The position numbers were made by a program, and so were the translations under genes. 64,000 nucleotides of DNA from Cochlodiniinecator piscidefendens (GTDB lineage Bacteria > Pseudomonadota > Alphaproteobacteria > Rhodobacterales > Rhodobacteraceae): assembly GCF_011326755.1 (NCBI RefSeq), contig NZ_JAAOIE010000004.1:186001-250000 (forward strand). The letters run 5' to 3'. Of the stretch, positions 43,294-52,939 are shown piece by piece. The first letter of the stretch is position 1. Each line of letters begins with the position of its first letter. The notes under the pieces were generated by a model. It was given only the letters and a program-made list of their open reading frames with translations, ran no database searches and was not told the origin of the DNA.

Positions 43294-45345
43294 ATGTCCC
43301 CGCCGATAGAATTGCTGTCGTCCGTATTTGGATTTGATGAATTTCGCCCCGGTCAGGCGGAGATCGTAGAAGCTGTGACATCTGGTCAAAATACGCTGGC
43401 AATTATGCCTACAGGTGGCGGTAAATCTCTTTGCTTTCAGTTGCCTGCACTGTGTCGTGATGGGGTGACAGTGGTGATTTCCCCACTGATTGCACTGATG
43501 CGAGATCAGGTTCGGGCGCTGCGCCAAGCCGGTGTTGAAGCGGGAGCACTGACCTCGGGCAACACCGAAGAAGAAACTGCTGAAGTATTCGAAGCGCTTG
43601 ATAGTGGGCGGATGAAGCTTCTTTATATGGCGCCTGAGCGTTTAGCCTCTGGTGGTACGGTAAATTTACTGCGCCGCATTGGGGTCTCTATGATTGCGGT
43701 TGATGAAGCGCATTGCGTTAGCCAATGGGGGCATGATTTCCGCCCCGATTATCTTCGTATTGGTGAGCTGCGCAGTGATTTGGATGTTCCCTTGGCAGCA
43801 TTCACCGCCACCGCCGACGAAGAAACCCGTACAGAAATCATAGAGCGCCTCTTTGCCGGGCAGAGGCCCGAAGTCTTCCTTCAAGGTTTTGACCGCCCGA
43901 ATATTCATCTGGCTTTTCAGGTGAAGAATGGACCGCGCCAACAGATTTTATCATTTGCGGCAGCGCGCAAAGGGCAATCAGGGATTGTCTATTGCGGGAC
44001 ACGAGCAAAAACAGAAGGCATCGCACAGGCGTTACGTCAGGCAGATCATTCTGCCTGTCACTACCATGGCGGTATGGACGCCCAAGATCGTCGTGGTGTC
44101 GAAGCACGGTTTCAACGCGAAGATGGCCTGATTGTTGTTGCGACAATCGCCTTTGGCATGGGGATTGATAAACCCGATATTCGTTGGGTGGCGCACGCTG
44201 ATTTACCGAAATCCATCGAAGGCTATTATCAAGAAATCGGTCGGGCAGGGCGCGATGGTGCCCCTGCTGAAACGTTGACATTATTCGGACCGGATGACAT
44301 TCGTTTTCGCCGCACCCAAATTGATGAGGGCCTTGCCCCGCCAGAACGGCGAATGGCGGATCATGGGCGACTGAATACGTTGCTGGGCTTGGCAGAAGCG
44401 CGCCATTGCCGTCGGCAGGTTCTTCTGGCCTATTTTGGTGAAAGTGCGGAGCCTTGTGGCAAATGTGATCTATGCGATACGCCTGCGGACCTCTTTGACG
44501 GAACGGTTGCTGTTCGCAAGGCGCTGTCAGCGATATTGAGGACAGGTGAATATTTCGGCGCCGGGCATTTGATCGATATTTTATTGGGCAACGAAACTGA
44601 CAAAGTACGCGAACGTGGGCATGATGGTTTGCCAACATTCGGTGTCGGCAAGGAATACGATAAGAGGCAGTGGCAAGCTGTATTTCGGCAAATGATGGGT
44701 TATGATCTTGTTCGGCCAGACCCAGAACGCCATGGGGCACTGCGCATGACCGAACGCGCGCGTCCAATTTTACGTGACGAAGAAACGATTGAGCTACGCC
44801 GAGACACCATTCGTCACGCGCCGCGCCGGCCGGCTGTAAAAACGTTAGTTAGCGAAGAAGATGCACCGTTATTGTCAGCCCTAAAGGCTAAGCGCCGCGC
44901 ATTGGCCGAAGCAGCTAATGTTCCCGCGTACATTATTTTTAACGACCGCACTTTGATCGAAATGGCGGAAAAACGTCCTATTTCTTTGGATGCGATGGCC
45001 CAAGTCAATGGGGTTGGTGCCAAAAAATTAGAAAGTTATGGCGCGGCATTTCTTGAGATTATTACCGGAGATACGCCGGATGAAATGCATCCAGCCCGTC
45101 GCAAACTAGCGGGTCGAAATGCAGCGCAGTTGTTTGACCGGCTTCAGGATGCACAAGGCGCGCTGTGCCGTGGTGTTGATGGTTCTGGAAAATACCTTAC
45201 ATGTAGCAGCGCAACCTTACGTCATATTGCGGAACGACAGCCGTCTGATTTGCGGGCGATGGCATATATTCCGGGTATGACTGAACAAAAAACAGACCGC
45301 TTTGGTCATGCGTTTTTAGAAATACTAGCCGAGGATGTTTCCTGA
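43294..45345 (+). CDS. recQ: ATP-dependent DNA helicase RecQ
   Basis: Protein of 683 residues: Walker A MPTGGGKSLCFQLPAL, DEAH box VDEAHCVSQWGHDFRPDY, helicase C with GRAGRDG, zinc-binding CRRQVLLAYFG...CGKCDLC, RQC region, and two C-terminal HRDC domains (residues about 525-590 and 610-680). ATG 43294 fits family starts; an upstream TTG does not. Unwinds recombination and replication intermediates. TGATG overlap with yaaA shows co-translation. Confidence 0.95.
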   Translation: MSPPIELLSSVFGFDEFRPGQAEIVEAVTSGQNTLAIMPTGGGKSLCFQLPALCRDGVTVVISPLIALMRDQVRALRQAGVEAGALTSGNTEEETAEVFEALDSGRMKLLYMAPERLASGGTVNLLRRIGVSMIAVDEAHCVSQWGHDFRPDYLRIGELRSDLDVPLAAFTATADEETRTEIIERLFAGQRPEVFLQGFDRPNIHLAFQVKNGPRQQILSFAAARKGQSGIVYCGTRAKTEGIAQALRQADHSACHYHGGMDAQDRRGVEARFQREDGLIVVATIAFGMGIDKPDIRWVAHADLPKSIEGYYQEIGRAGRDGAPAETLTLFGPDDIRFRRTQIDEGLAPPERRMADHGRLNTLLGLAEARHCRRQVLLAYFGESAEPCGKCDLCDTPADLFDGTVAVRKALSAILRTGEYFGAGHLIDILLGNETDKVRERGHDGLPTFGVGKEYDKRQWQAVFRQMMGYDLVRPDPERHGALRMTERARPILRDEETIELRRDTIRHAPRRPAVKTLVSEEDAPLLSALKAKRRALAEAANVPAYIIFNDRTLIEMAEKRPISLDAMAQVNGVGAKKLESYGAAFLEIITGDTPDEMHPARRKLAGRNAAQLFDRLQDAQGALCRGVDGSGKYLTCSSATLRHIAERQPSDLRAMAYIPGMTEQKTDRFGHAFLEILAEDVS

Positions 45346-46121
45346 TGTTGACCGTTGTATCACCAGCAAAAAAACTAAATGAAAATGCGAAAACGGTTTT
45401 GCCAACCACCTTACCGGGATTTCAAAGCGATGCAGTGGTGTTGGCAGAGACGGCGCAGAAGCTAACTTCAGCTGATTTGCAAAAGCTGATGGGGATCAGT
45501 GAAAATTTGGGAAAATTGAATGTAGAGCGCTTTGCAAAATTTGATGTAAATCCCGAAACGGATGCAGCAGTCCCGGCCGCATTGATGTTTGCTGGGGATA
45601 CATACGCGGGTCTAGAGGCTGCAAGCCTAGACGATGAAGAATTTTTATGGGCGCAGGATCATCTGCGGATATTGTCGGGGCTTTACGGGCTATTAAAACC
45701 TTTGGATTTGATCCAACCTTATCGCCTGGAAATGGGCAGTAAAATGCACAACCCAAATGGTAAGAATCTCTATGAATACTGGGGAGGCAAGATTTCAGAG
45801 GCGCTAAACAAACAAGGTGAAGCCCTTGGAACTGACGCGTTGGTAAATTGCGCTTCGGTTGAATACTTTGGGGCGGTGTCCCCGAAGAATCTAAAACTTC
45901 GAGTAATCACGCCAGTGTTCATGGAAGAAAAAGCAGGCCAAGCAAAGATCGTGAGCTTTTTTGCAAAAAAAGCACGAGGCGCGATGGCGCGTTTTATGAT
46001 TGAACGACGGCTGACTGATCCAAACGCACTGAAAGAGTTTGATACAGGTGGATACAAATTCAATCCGAAAATGTCAGAAGGCGATCGCTGGGTCTTTTTA
46101 CGCGATTACCCCACCACATAA
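45345..46121 (+). CDS. yaaA: peroxide stress protein YaaA
   Basis: Protein of 258 residues of the UPF0246 family: VVSPAKKLNENAKT at the start, GDTYAGLEAASLDDEE, LSGLYGLLKPLDLIQPYRLE and the C-terminal SFFAKKARGAMARFMI. In E. coli YaaA lowers free iron during peroxide stress and binds DNA. Overlaps recQ by one base, an arrangement that puts it with DNA repair. Convergent with the histidine kinase gene with no gap. Confidence 0.92.
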   Translation: MLTVVSPAKKLNENAKTVLPTTLPGFQSDAVVLAETAQKLTSADLQKLMGISENLGKLNVERFAKFDVNPETDAAVPAALMFAGDTYAGLEAASLDDEEFLWAQDHLRILSGLYGLLKPLDLIQPYRLEMGSKMHNPNGKNLYEYWGGKISEALNKQGEALGTDALVNCASVEYFGAVSPKNLKLRVITPVFMEEKAGQAKIVSFFAKKARGAMARFMIERRLTDPNALKEFDTGGYKFNPKMSEGDRWVFLRDYPTT

Positions 46122-48359
46122 CTATCCAGTTGCTCTTTGAGTGGCGTCTTCGGTATTTGGCGGAACACATTCCACTGGGCATAAGGCGATGATTTTGTCG
46201 TGAATCTCGGCTTTCCTCAGTGGTTTGGTAAGGTAATGGTCAATGCCCGATGCCAGTATATCTGCATCATCTCCAGCCATGGCATGTGCTGTCATCGCAA
46301 CGATGGGGGTGCGGTTTTTTGATTGATCCGTTTCCAGTTGCCTGATGTTTTTTGCGGCTTCTTTGCCATCCATGATCGGCATGGAGATATCGGTAAAAAT
46401 AAGGTCTGGCTGGAATTCGTCAAACATTTCAACGGCTAATTGCCCATTTTCAGCAAATCGAAGATCAATATCCAAGGTCCTGACCATTTTTTCAAAAACA
46501 AGTCGGTTTGTTTTGTTGTCTTCAGCTGCGAGAATGCGCATGCGTCGTGGCTGTGTTTCCGAAGGGGTTTGAGTGGATTCAGGTGTGCTCGGAATGGCCG
46601 TTGGATGGGGCACCTCTTTTACTCGAGGCGTTTCTTTTGATGTGATTTCGTTTAGAGCGGCATAAAGCGAATTTCGCGGGGTAGGTTTTTGGATAATACG
46701 TTTACATCCGAGCGCCATTACGTCGCTGTGATTGGGCATCGTTCCCGTAGATAGGAAAATTACTGGCGGGGCCATTGGGCGTATACTGATCGCTTTCATA
46801 AAGGACAGTGGTGACATATCGCTAATTTCTGCTTCGGCCAAAATGACGTCACAGTGGTGGTCAACATTATCCAATGCTTCGCTTGCGGTTGCATATACTG
46901 TGGCGGAAATTCCGAAGGCCGCCAGTTGGCGTTCCAGTATCGCACCCGTCATATGATGTGGTGCAATTATTGCGGCTTTTTTGACTTGCTCTGGAATTGT
47001 TATAGGGGGTGCTACACTTTCGGCTTCGATGGGAAGCGTAATTTTAAACCCGAAACATGACCCTTCGTTTTTGACGGAGTCGACCCAGATATTACCACCC
47101 ATCAACTCGACCAGTTGTTTGGAAATAGCAAGTCCAAGACCTGTACCTTCGAATTTGCGGTTCTTTTCATCTTCAACTTGGCTGAATTTGCCGAAGACAT
47201 GGTCAATCATGTCCTCCGAGATGCCGATGCCGGTGTCTTCAATCGATACGTGAATTTGCATTTCGTTGGTTTCTTCCATTTCGATACCAACGACACGGAT
47301 GATGACATGACCCTGTTCCGTAAATTTAACGGCGTTGCCAATTAGGTTGGTCAGGATTTGTCGAATACGACCAGGATCGCCTATAAATCCGGTGCGCATA
47401 AACATGTCAAAATCGACCAATAGATCGATGTTTTTATCTTTGGCAGATGGCATAAGAAGAATTGCGATTTCGTGAATACTTCTCTCTAGATCAAAGACTT
47501 CCGGATGAAGAGATAGCTTTTCAGCTTCAATTTTTGAATAATCAAGAACGTCATTAATGATTACGAGTAAGGCCTCGCTCGAATTTTTGATGGTTTGAAC
47601 GTAGAGAGACTGCTCCTCATCCAATTCTGTATCACGCAGTAGGTCCGCCATCCCGACGACGCCGTTCATTGGCGTTCGGATTTCATGGCTCATATTTGCA
47701 AGAAACGCTGATTTGGCTCTGTTCGCAGATTCGGCGCGCTGGCGTGCATCCTTTAGCTCGGCCTCATAACGAATTGTTTCTGTGATGTTTAAAGCAAGTG
47801 TTACGGTGTCTCCGCTTGCTCCGCGCTTGTCGATGAGGCGGATATATTCGTCATTCCATAGTTTTATTGTGCGAGGTTCAAGATTTTCCCACTGCCAGCG
47901 TTCCAGCATCTCAGCCTGCCATTCCGCAGGGGGTTGATTGTCGATATCAACGATTCCCTCTTCGGTGAGAAGCTCTAGAATACGCCCATATGTGACTCCA
48001 ATTTGAACCTCTTCTAACCCATCAAAAATCGCAATATAGGAATCGTTTGCGGTGATCAGCCTACTGTCTGGATCAAATACGGCAAAGCCGTCTTGGATTG
48101 TTTGTACGGAGTCCCACAAACGGCGTTCAGCCACTTCTAAATCAGAACGAACTTGGGTGTTTTCCCCTTTTAGGGCTTCGGCTACATTGCGGACTTCTTC
48201 CACCTCTTGGCGTTTTTCCACAATCTCATCCGAAAGCGCGCGAGCGTGCTTTCCCAGTTTTTGGTTTGCCGAAAATAATTCAGCTTGCTTCAATTCTAAT
48301 AGACGCTCAGCCGCTAGTCGCCCACGGCGTTCTTGCGCGAGCTTATCTGACAAATCCAT
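46122..48359 (-). CDS. cytosolic hybrid histidine kinase with PAS and two receiver domains
   Basis: Protein of 745 residues, no membrane segment. An N-terminal coiled coil (SDKLAQERRGRLAAERLLEL), a PAS domain (residues about 80-200), HisKA (ANMSHEIRTPMNGVVGMADL), HATPase (GTGLGLAISKQLVELMGG), a degenerate receiver and a C-terminal receiver with the phosphorylatable aspartate (LIFTDISMPIMDG). In the first receiver the expected aspartate is glutamate (VILAEAEISD). ATG 48359 preferred over GTG 48434. No cognate regulator gene is adjacent, so the output partner is unknown. Confidence 0.88.
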   Translation of the reverse strand: MDLSDKLAQERRGRLAAERLLELKQAELFSANQKLGKHARALSDEIVEKRQEVEEVRNVAEALKGENTQVRSDLEVAERRLWDSVQTIQDGFAVFDPDSRLITANDSYIAIFDGLEEVQIGVTYGRILELLTEEGIVDIDNQPPAEWQAEMLERWQWENLEPRTIKLWNDEYIRLIDKRGASGDTVTLALNITETIRYEAELKDARQRAESANRAKSAFLANMSHEIRTPMNGVVGMADLLRDTELDEEQSLYVQTIKNSSEALLVIINDVLDYSKIEAEKLSLHPEVFDLERSIHEIAILLMPSAKDKNIDLLVDFDMFMRTGFIGDPGRIRQILTNLIGNAVKFTEQGHVIIRVVGIEMEETNEMQIHVSIEDTGIGISEDMIDHVFGKFSQVEDEKNRKFEGTGLGLAISKQLVELMGGNIWVDSVKNEGSCFGFKITLPIEAESVAPPITIPEQVKKAAIIAPHHMTGAILERQLAAFGISATVYATASEALDNVDHHCDVILAEAEISDMSPLSFMKAISIRPMAPPVIFLSTGTMPNHSDVMALGCKRIIQKPTPRNSLYAALNEITSKETPRVKEVPHPTAIPSTPESTQTPSETQPRRMRILAAEDNKTNRLVFEKMVRTLDIDLRFAENGQLAVEMFDEFQPDLIFTDISMPIMDGKEAAKNIRQLETDQSKNRTPIVAMTAHAMAGDDADILASGIDHYLTKPLRKAEIHDKIIALCPVECVPPNTEDATQRATG

Positions 48360-48473
48360 ACTAGGTCCCCAAGGCACGAGTGATTCCGCACCAGATTGCC
48401 TGATTGGACTAAACAGTCGATTAATCAAAACCACGTGATTGCAATTAAAATCGCGGTTTTTCTTAGATGTCGC

Positions 48474-48938
48474 TTAAGTAGGTTGGTTGAGGAGGTGCTT
48501 TAGAAGAGGTTGAAGGCTCTGACTATTTTGCCCGAGCTGCTGCAAGACCTCTTGTTCGTATTGCCGAGCCAAGGGAGTGAGTTCCTCCATCATATCGCGG
48601 CCTTTTTGGGTAAGGGCGAGTTCAATGAGGCGCCGATCTTTGGAGTTTTCGCGTTTGGTGACATGACCCGATGCTTCGAGTCTTGTTGCAGCACGACTGA
48701 TCTTGGACTTATCCATGTCAATCCTGTTGTGGATTTCTCGAACACTCACTGCGCTGGTTTGGCTTAGGTGGGCAACAAGACGCCATTCGGCCAGAGAGAT
48801 ACCAAACTTTTGTTTGTAGATTTCCGCAAATCCAGCGCTGACTCGTGAAGATGCCGCTGCAAGTTGGTACGGTAAGAAATCCTCAAGTACGAAGTCAGTC
48901 AAAACAGGCCCCTTTTTTGTTGTTGCAGATAAAACCAT
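48474..48938 (-). CDS. MarR-family transcriptional regulator
   Basis: Regulator of 154 residues from ATG 48938. The winged helix reads SLAEWRLVAHLSQTSAVSVR, IHNRIDMDKSKISRAATRLE, and the wing KRENSKDRRLIELALTQKG with the conserved DxRxxxLxLT pattern. It diverges from an XRE-cupin regulator across 29 bases, so the two promoters must overlap with coding ends. Targets unknown; candidates are the neighbouring operons. Confidence 0.88.
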   Translation of the reverse strand: MVLSATTKKGPVLTDFVLEDFLPYQLAAASSRVSAGFAEIYKQKFGISLAEWRLVAHLSQTSAVSVREIHNRIDMDKSKISRAATRLEASGHVTKRENSKDRRLIELALTQKGRDMMEELTPLARQYEQEVLQQLGQNSQSLQPLLKHLLNQPT

Positions 48939-48967
48939 TTTTTTGACCCTGTTCGCAAGCCGTTGAC

Positions 48968-49558
48968 ATGACAATTTCAACAGCGCAGTTTCGCGACATG
49001 TCTGAACGTACTGAAATAAACGACCGATTAGCGCTCCGTCTTAAAGAGGCGCGGCAGGCGCTTGGTCTGTCGCTTGAAGCTGTATCAAAACTATCTGGTG
49101 TGTCACGCTCAATGGTGAGCCAAATTGAGCGAGGAGAATCTTCGCCAACGGTTGCAACATTGTGGAATTTGACGCGCGCACTTCAAGTTGATTTTGCAGG
49201 CCTGCTGGAAACGGGTCCCACCGAACGCATCGAAGTTCTGCGGGCGGGGGATGTTCCAACAATCGCGCAGCATGGCAAGGGGTGCCATATTCGTATTTTG
49301 TCGCCTCCCGAAGATGCGGGGAAAAGCGAGTTATATGATTTGCAGTTCGATGATGCTGGTGAGCTGAACAGTCAGCCTCATAGCCAAGGTGCGATGGAAA
49401 CATTGTCGGTTGTTGTGGGCACGGTGCGGGTGACGTCCGGTGCGCTAAGCGAAGTGCTACACAAAGGGGATACCGCCCGATATGCAGCTGATTGTCCGCA
49501 TAAGATTGAGGCAGTCGGTGGTATTGCTCAAGCGTTGCTTATTGTGAAAAACGGATAA
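48968..49558 (+). CDS. XRE-family regulator with cupin domain
   Basis: Protein of 196 residues: helix-turn-helix RLKEARQALGLSLEAVSKLS, GVSRSMVSQIERGESSPTVA, then a cupin-type sensor (MVETLSV-like MEtLSVVVGTVRVTSG and GDTARYAADCPHKI). A second ATG at 48998 is also possible; neither has a clear ribosome site. It sits directly upstream of kbl-tdh, and tandem operator sites begin inside its stop codon, so it probably controls threonine degradation and perhaps itself. Confidence 0.85.
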   Translation: MTISTAQFRDMSERTEINDRLALRLKEARQALGLSLEAVSKLSGVSRSMVSQIERGESSPTVATLWNLTRALQVDFAGLLETGPTERIEVLRAGDVPTIAQHGKGCHIRILSPPEDAGKSELYDLQFDDAGELNSQPHSQGAMETLSVVVGTVRVTSGALSEVLHKGDTARYAADCPHKIEAVGGIAQALLIVKNG

Positions 49559-49594
49559 TGATCCGTAATATTGGATAAATCCGTTATTGTGGAT
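49551..49594. promoter_or_regulatory. tandem operator and promoter of kbl-tdh
   Basis: ACGGATAATGATCCGT is a perfect 6-bp inverted repeat (49551-49566). Two copies of the form ATCC-N8-GGAT follow with an 18-base period: ATCCGTAATATTGGAT (49561-49576) and ATCCGTTATTGTGGAT (49579-49594). A -10-like TATGAT lies at 49606-49611, so the second site overlaps the -35 region, as expected for a repressor. Confidence 0.6.
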
Positions 49595-49635
49595 TTATAT
49601 TCTGTTATGATAGAGTTTCTTAAAGGGAGCATATC

Positions 49636-50841
49636 ATGACGCATCGATTCTATTCGCACATCCAAGATACACTGCAAGAAATCGAAGATGAGGGGCTTTT
49701 TAAGCGTGAGCGCACTATTGTGTCTGCGCAGGCAGGGCGTGTCTTGGTGCAGAAGGGGGATGGGCAGCGCGTCGAGATGGTCAACCTTTGCGCCAACAAT
49801 TACCTTGGTTTGGCCAATCACCCAGACTTGATTGCAGCGGCCAAGGGTTCGTTTGATGCTCAAGGGTATGGTATGGCTTCCGTGCGGTTCATATGTGGTA
49901 CGCAAGACTTACATCGCGCGTTAGAGCAAAAAATAGCTAGGTTTTTAGGCAAGGACGATGCCATTTTGTTTGCGGCATGTTTCGATGCGAATGGTGCTGT
50001 TTTTGAACCTTTGCTCGGTGCCGAAGATGCGATCATTTCGGATGCTCTTAATCACGCATCGATCATTGATGGGATACGTTTGTGTAAAGCTAAGCGGTAT
50101 CGCTACACAAATTCCGATATGACGGAACTTGAAGAACAGTTGAAACAAGCAAAACTGGACGGTGCGCGTTTTATAATGATCGCGACCGATGGCGTTTTTT
50201 CGATGGATGGGTATTTAGCGAAATTACCAGAAATTACGCAGCTGGCCAAAAAATATAATGCATTGGTGATGGTCGATGATTGCCATGCAACTGGGTTTAT
50301 GGGGCCGCAAGGTCGTGGCATGCACGCCCATTTTGGCGTTGAGGCCGGAGTCGACATCTTAACAGGTACCCTCGGCAAAGCGCTCGGCGGCGCAATTGGT
50401 GGTTACATCGCAGGAACACAAGGTGTCGTTGATCTGTTACGGCAGCGCGCCCGCCCCTATCTGTTTTCGAATTCTCTTCCACCTGCGGTGGTTGCGGCAG
50501 GCATTACGGCATTAGACATCATTGAAAAAGAAGATGCGCTTCGTGATCAGCTTTTTGAAAATACGGCCTATTGGCGCTCTGGATTGGCCAGTTTGGGGTT
50601 CGATTTACTAGAAGGCGAGCATCCTATCGTGCCCGTCATGCTAGGCGATGCGAAGCTGAGCCAATTGATGGCCGCTGATTTGTTTGCGCGCGGTGTCTAT
50701 GTCGCCGGCTTTTTCTTCCCCGTTGTTCCCAAAGGGCGGGCGCGTATTCGCACACAGATGAACGCCTCTCTCACGCGGGATGATTTGGATTTCGCTCTAG
50801 AGGCTTTTGGTAAAGCCGGGCGCAATGTGGGGGCGATTTGA
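49636..50841 (+). CDS. kbl: glycine C-acetyltransferase (2-amino-3-ketobutyrate CoA ligase)
   Basis: PLP enzyme of 401 residues that splits 2-amino-3-ketobutyrate with CoA into glycine and acetyl-CoA. Family patterns: [56 protein letters not shown] and the PLP lysine in [15 protein letters not shown]. The GGGAG ribosome site lies before the ATG. Its TGA overlaps the ATG of tdh by one base (TGATG), so both enzymes of the threonine pathway are translated together. Confidence 0.95.
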   Translation: MTHRFYSHIQDTLQEIEDEGLFKRERTIVSAQAGRVLVQKGDGQRVEMVNLCANNYLGLANHPDLIAAAKGSFDAQGYGMASVRFICGTQDLHRALEQKIARFLGKDDAILFAACFDANGAVFEPLLGAEDAIISDALNHASIIDGIRLCKAKRYRYTNSDMTELEEQLKQAKLDGARFIMIATDGVFSMDGYLAKLPEITQLAKKYNALVMVDDCHATGFMGPQGRGMHAHFGVEAGVDILTGTLGKALGGAIGGYIAGTQGVVDLLRQRARPYLFSNSLPPAVVAAGITALDIIEKEDALRDQLFENTAYWRSGLASLGFDLLEGEHPIVPVMLGDAKLSQLMAADLFARGVYVAGFFFPVVPKGRARIRTQMNASLTRDDLDFALEAFGKAGRNVGAI

Positions 50842-51878
50842 TGTCAAATTTGATGAAAGCACTGGTCAAAGCAAAGCCAGAAGAAGGTTTGTGGATGGAA
50901 CATCATCCTGTGCCTGCAATTGGGCCGGATGACGTTTTAATACGTGTGCGAAAAACAGGTATTTGTGGGACAGATATCCACATATGGAATTGGGATGAAT
51001 GGGCGCAAAAAACGGTTCCCGTACCGTTAATCACAGGCCACGAGTTCGCTGGTGAAATTGTTGATATGGGGCGTAACGTCGAAGGGCTGCAAATTGGTCA
51101 AAGATGTTCTGGAGAAGGGCACCTGATTGGGAAGCATTCCCGTCAATCTAGAGCTGGAAAATTTCATTTAGACCCTGAAACCCGCGGTATTGGGGTAAAT
51201 GAGCAAGGTGCCTTTGCCCAATACCTTAGATTGCCCGCTTTTAATGTCGTGCCATTGCCTGATGAAATTGATGATGAAATAGGCGCAATTCTGGATCCAT
51301 TAGGAAACGCGGTTCATACAGCGCTTTCTTTTGATCTCATAGGTGAGGATGTATTGATAACCGGGGCCGGGCCGATTGGAATTATGGCTGCTGCGGTCGC
51401 TCGGCATGTGGGCGCGCGTCACGTGGTGATCACGGATGTCAATCAGGAGCGATTAGATTTGGCTGGACGCGTCACGGATGTACGGCCTGTTAATATCGCG
51501 CAAGAAGAGCTTTCAGATGTAGTGGCTCAACTGGGCATGACAGAAGGTTTTGACGTTGGCTTGGAGATGTCTGGAAATCAGCGCGCGCTTGATCAAATGG
51601 TTGAAGCGTTGGTCATGGGCGGGCGTATTGCATTGCTTGGAATTCCCCCAGGAAAATCCCCAGTTGATTGGTCTCGTATCGTTTTCAAAGCGATTACGAT
51701 AAAGGGCGTTTACGGAAGGGAGATATTTGAAACCTGGTACAAAATGATTGCGATGCTGCAAAACGGATTAGATGTGCGCAATGTCATAACGCATCGATAT
51801 TCTGTGGATGCGTATGAAGAAGCGTTTTTCGCCATGAAAAGCGGCCAATCTGGGAAAATTGTACTGAATTGGCCTTAA
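50841..51878 (+). CDS. tdh: L-threonine 3-dehydrogenase lacking the structural zinc cysteines
   Basis: Zinc alcohol-dehydrogenase-type enzyme of 345 residues that oxidises threonine to 2-amino-3-ketobutyrate. Catalytic-zinc motifs [15 protein letters not shown] and GHEFAGEI, and the NAD site [13 protein letters not shown] are intact. The lobe that normally holds four structural-zinc cysteines reads [20 protein letters not shown], with Gly, Ser, Ser and Asp in place of the cysteines. Overall length and pairing with kbl leave the assignment firm. Start at ATG 50841. Confidence 0.93.
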   Translation: MSNLMKALVKAKPEEGLWMEHHPVPAIGPDDVLIRVRKTGICGTDIHIWNWDEWAQKTVPVPLITGHEFAGEIVDMGRNVEGLQIGQRCSGEGHLIGKHSRQSRAGKFHLDPETRGIGVNEQGAFAQYLRLPAFNVVPLPDEIDDEIGAILDPLGNAVHTALSFDLIGEDVLITGAGPIGIMAAAVARHVGARHVVITDVNQERLDLAGRVTDVRPVNIAQEELSDVVAQLGMTEGFDVGLEMSGNQRALDQMVEALVMGGRIALLGIPPGKSPVDWSRIVFKAITIKGVYGREIFETWYKMIAMLQNGLDVRNVITHRYSVDAYEEAFFAMKSGQSGKIVLNWP

Positions 51879-52035
51879 AGGTATGTAGCTTTAACCTTCG
51901 TTCATCTTACAAAGGGTATAGGCGAGGGAGCGCAGAAAAAACTTGGTTATAAAATTAAGTCGCCCACTCACGGACGCGTCTCCCTCGTTAAGCAGGTTCT
52001 CACTAAGGGCTGTACTTTGCAATTATTGATGCGTT

Positions 52036-52051
52036 AACAAACATGTTTGTT
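52036..52051. promoter_or_regulatory. 16-bp perfect palindrome upstream of the LytTR gene
   Basis: AACAAACATGTTTGTT reads the same on both strands. It lies 38 bases before the LytTR gene start, a fitting place for an operator. LytTR proteins usually bind direct repeats, so another factor may bind here. Confidence 0.4.
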
Positions 52052-52088
52052 TCGTGTATTACACGGTGTGTATTTGGCGGTTCGTGAA

Positions 52089-52859
52089 ATGAACAGATAT
52101 TTTGAATGGAAAAACAAGGCGGCAACAGTTGTTGTTGCTTCGATGGTGTTGGCAATTCTAGGACCATTTGGAACCTACAACACTTTGTCCTTTTTGCCTC
52201 GCCTCCTATTCTGGTTGGGCGCAGTGTCAGCCGTTGGTATCCCTGTCAATTGTTGCATATATTTGATCGGGGTTTCAGGGTGGGGGTTGGACCGGCCCGC
52301 AGTTGTTTCCATTCTGAGTGGTGCGTTTCTTGGGTCTATTCCTGGTGCGCTTATCTTGGCCTTATTCTACTTTCAGATGAACGAATTTGAGTTTGGCTGG
52401 TTGTCGTTTGGTAAGATGATGATCCTAGTCTCAACGATTAGCGTGGTCATAGGGTTGAGCGAGTTTAAGATATATGAATTCAATCGAAATCTGCCAAAGA
52501 ATAACCCGTCGCAAACGTCTTCACTGGATTGCAACGCCTTCTTTAGTCGAGTGTCTCCAGAGTTGGGGCGTTCACTTGTCTCATTGAGTAAGCAAGATCA
52601 CTATCTTGAGGTCGTTACTGATAAGGGAAGTGAAGTAATATTATTGCGTATGGCCGATGCAGTGGCCGAATTGGCAGCGTATAACGGTATTCGAGTGCAT
52701 CGTTCTCATTGGGTGGCAATTGATGCAATCGTAGGATTCGAACGTCGTGATTCCCGTTGTTTTGTGCTGTTGAAAGGTGGTCGTGAGGTCCCGGTTAGTC
52801 GCCCCAATGTGACATACGTTAGGGGGTTGGCTGCATCGGTGAATTCCGGTGGCGGTTGA
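52089..52859 (+). CDS. membrane-anchored LytTR-domain regulator
   Basis: Protein of 256 residues: about four membrane helices in the first 135 residues (TVVVASMVLAILGPFGTYNT, LPRLLFWLGAVSAVGIP, and two more), then a C-terminal LytTR DNA-binding domain (SLSKQDHYLEVVTDKGSEVI, LRMADAVAEL, GIRVHRSHWVAIDAIVG, VPVSRPNVTYVRGL). I use ATG 52089; in-frame GTG and TTG codons exist upstream, the TTG inside the palindrome. It is a one-component membrane sensor of unknown signal and stands alone. Confidence 0.82.
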   Translation: MNRYFEWKNKAATVVVASMVLAILGPFGTYNTLSFLPRLLFWLGAVSAVGIPVNCCIYLIGVSGWGLDRPAVVSILSGAFLGSIPGALILALFYFQMNEFEFGWLSFGKMMILVSTISVVIGLSEFKIYEFNRNLPKNNPSQTSSLDCNAFFSRVSPELGRSLVSLSKQDHYLEVVTDKGSEVILLRMADAVAELAAYNGIRVHRSHWVAIDAIVGFERRDSRCFVLLKGGREVPVSRPNVTYVRGLAASVNSGGG

Positions 52860-52939
52860 CTTCGTTTCAAATGCAACGATATAAGTCCTGAAACCGATAC
52901 ACCGTTAGATTTGATCTAGCAGTATTCAGGAGACGTATC

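Noticed and set aside
52725-52765. GGATTCGAAC resembling a tRNA T arm
   Set aside because: It lies inside the LytTR coding sequence and no acceptor, D arm or anticodon arm can be formed around it.
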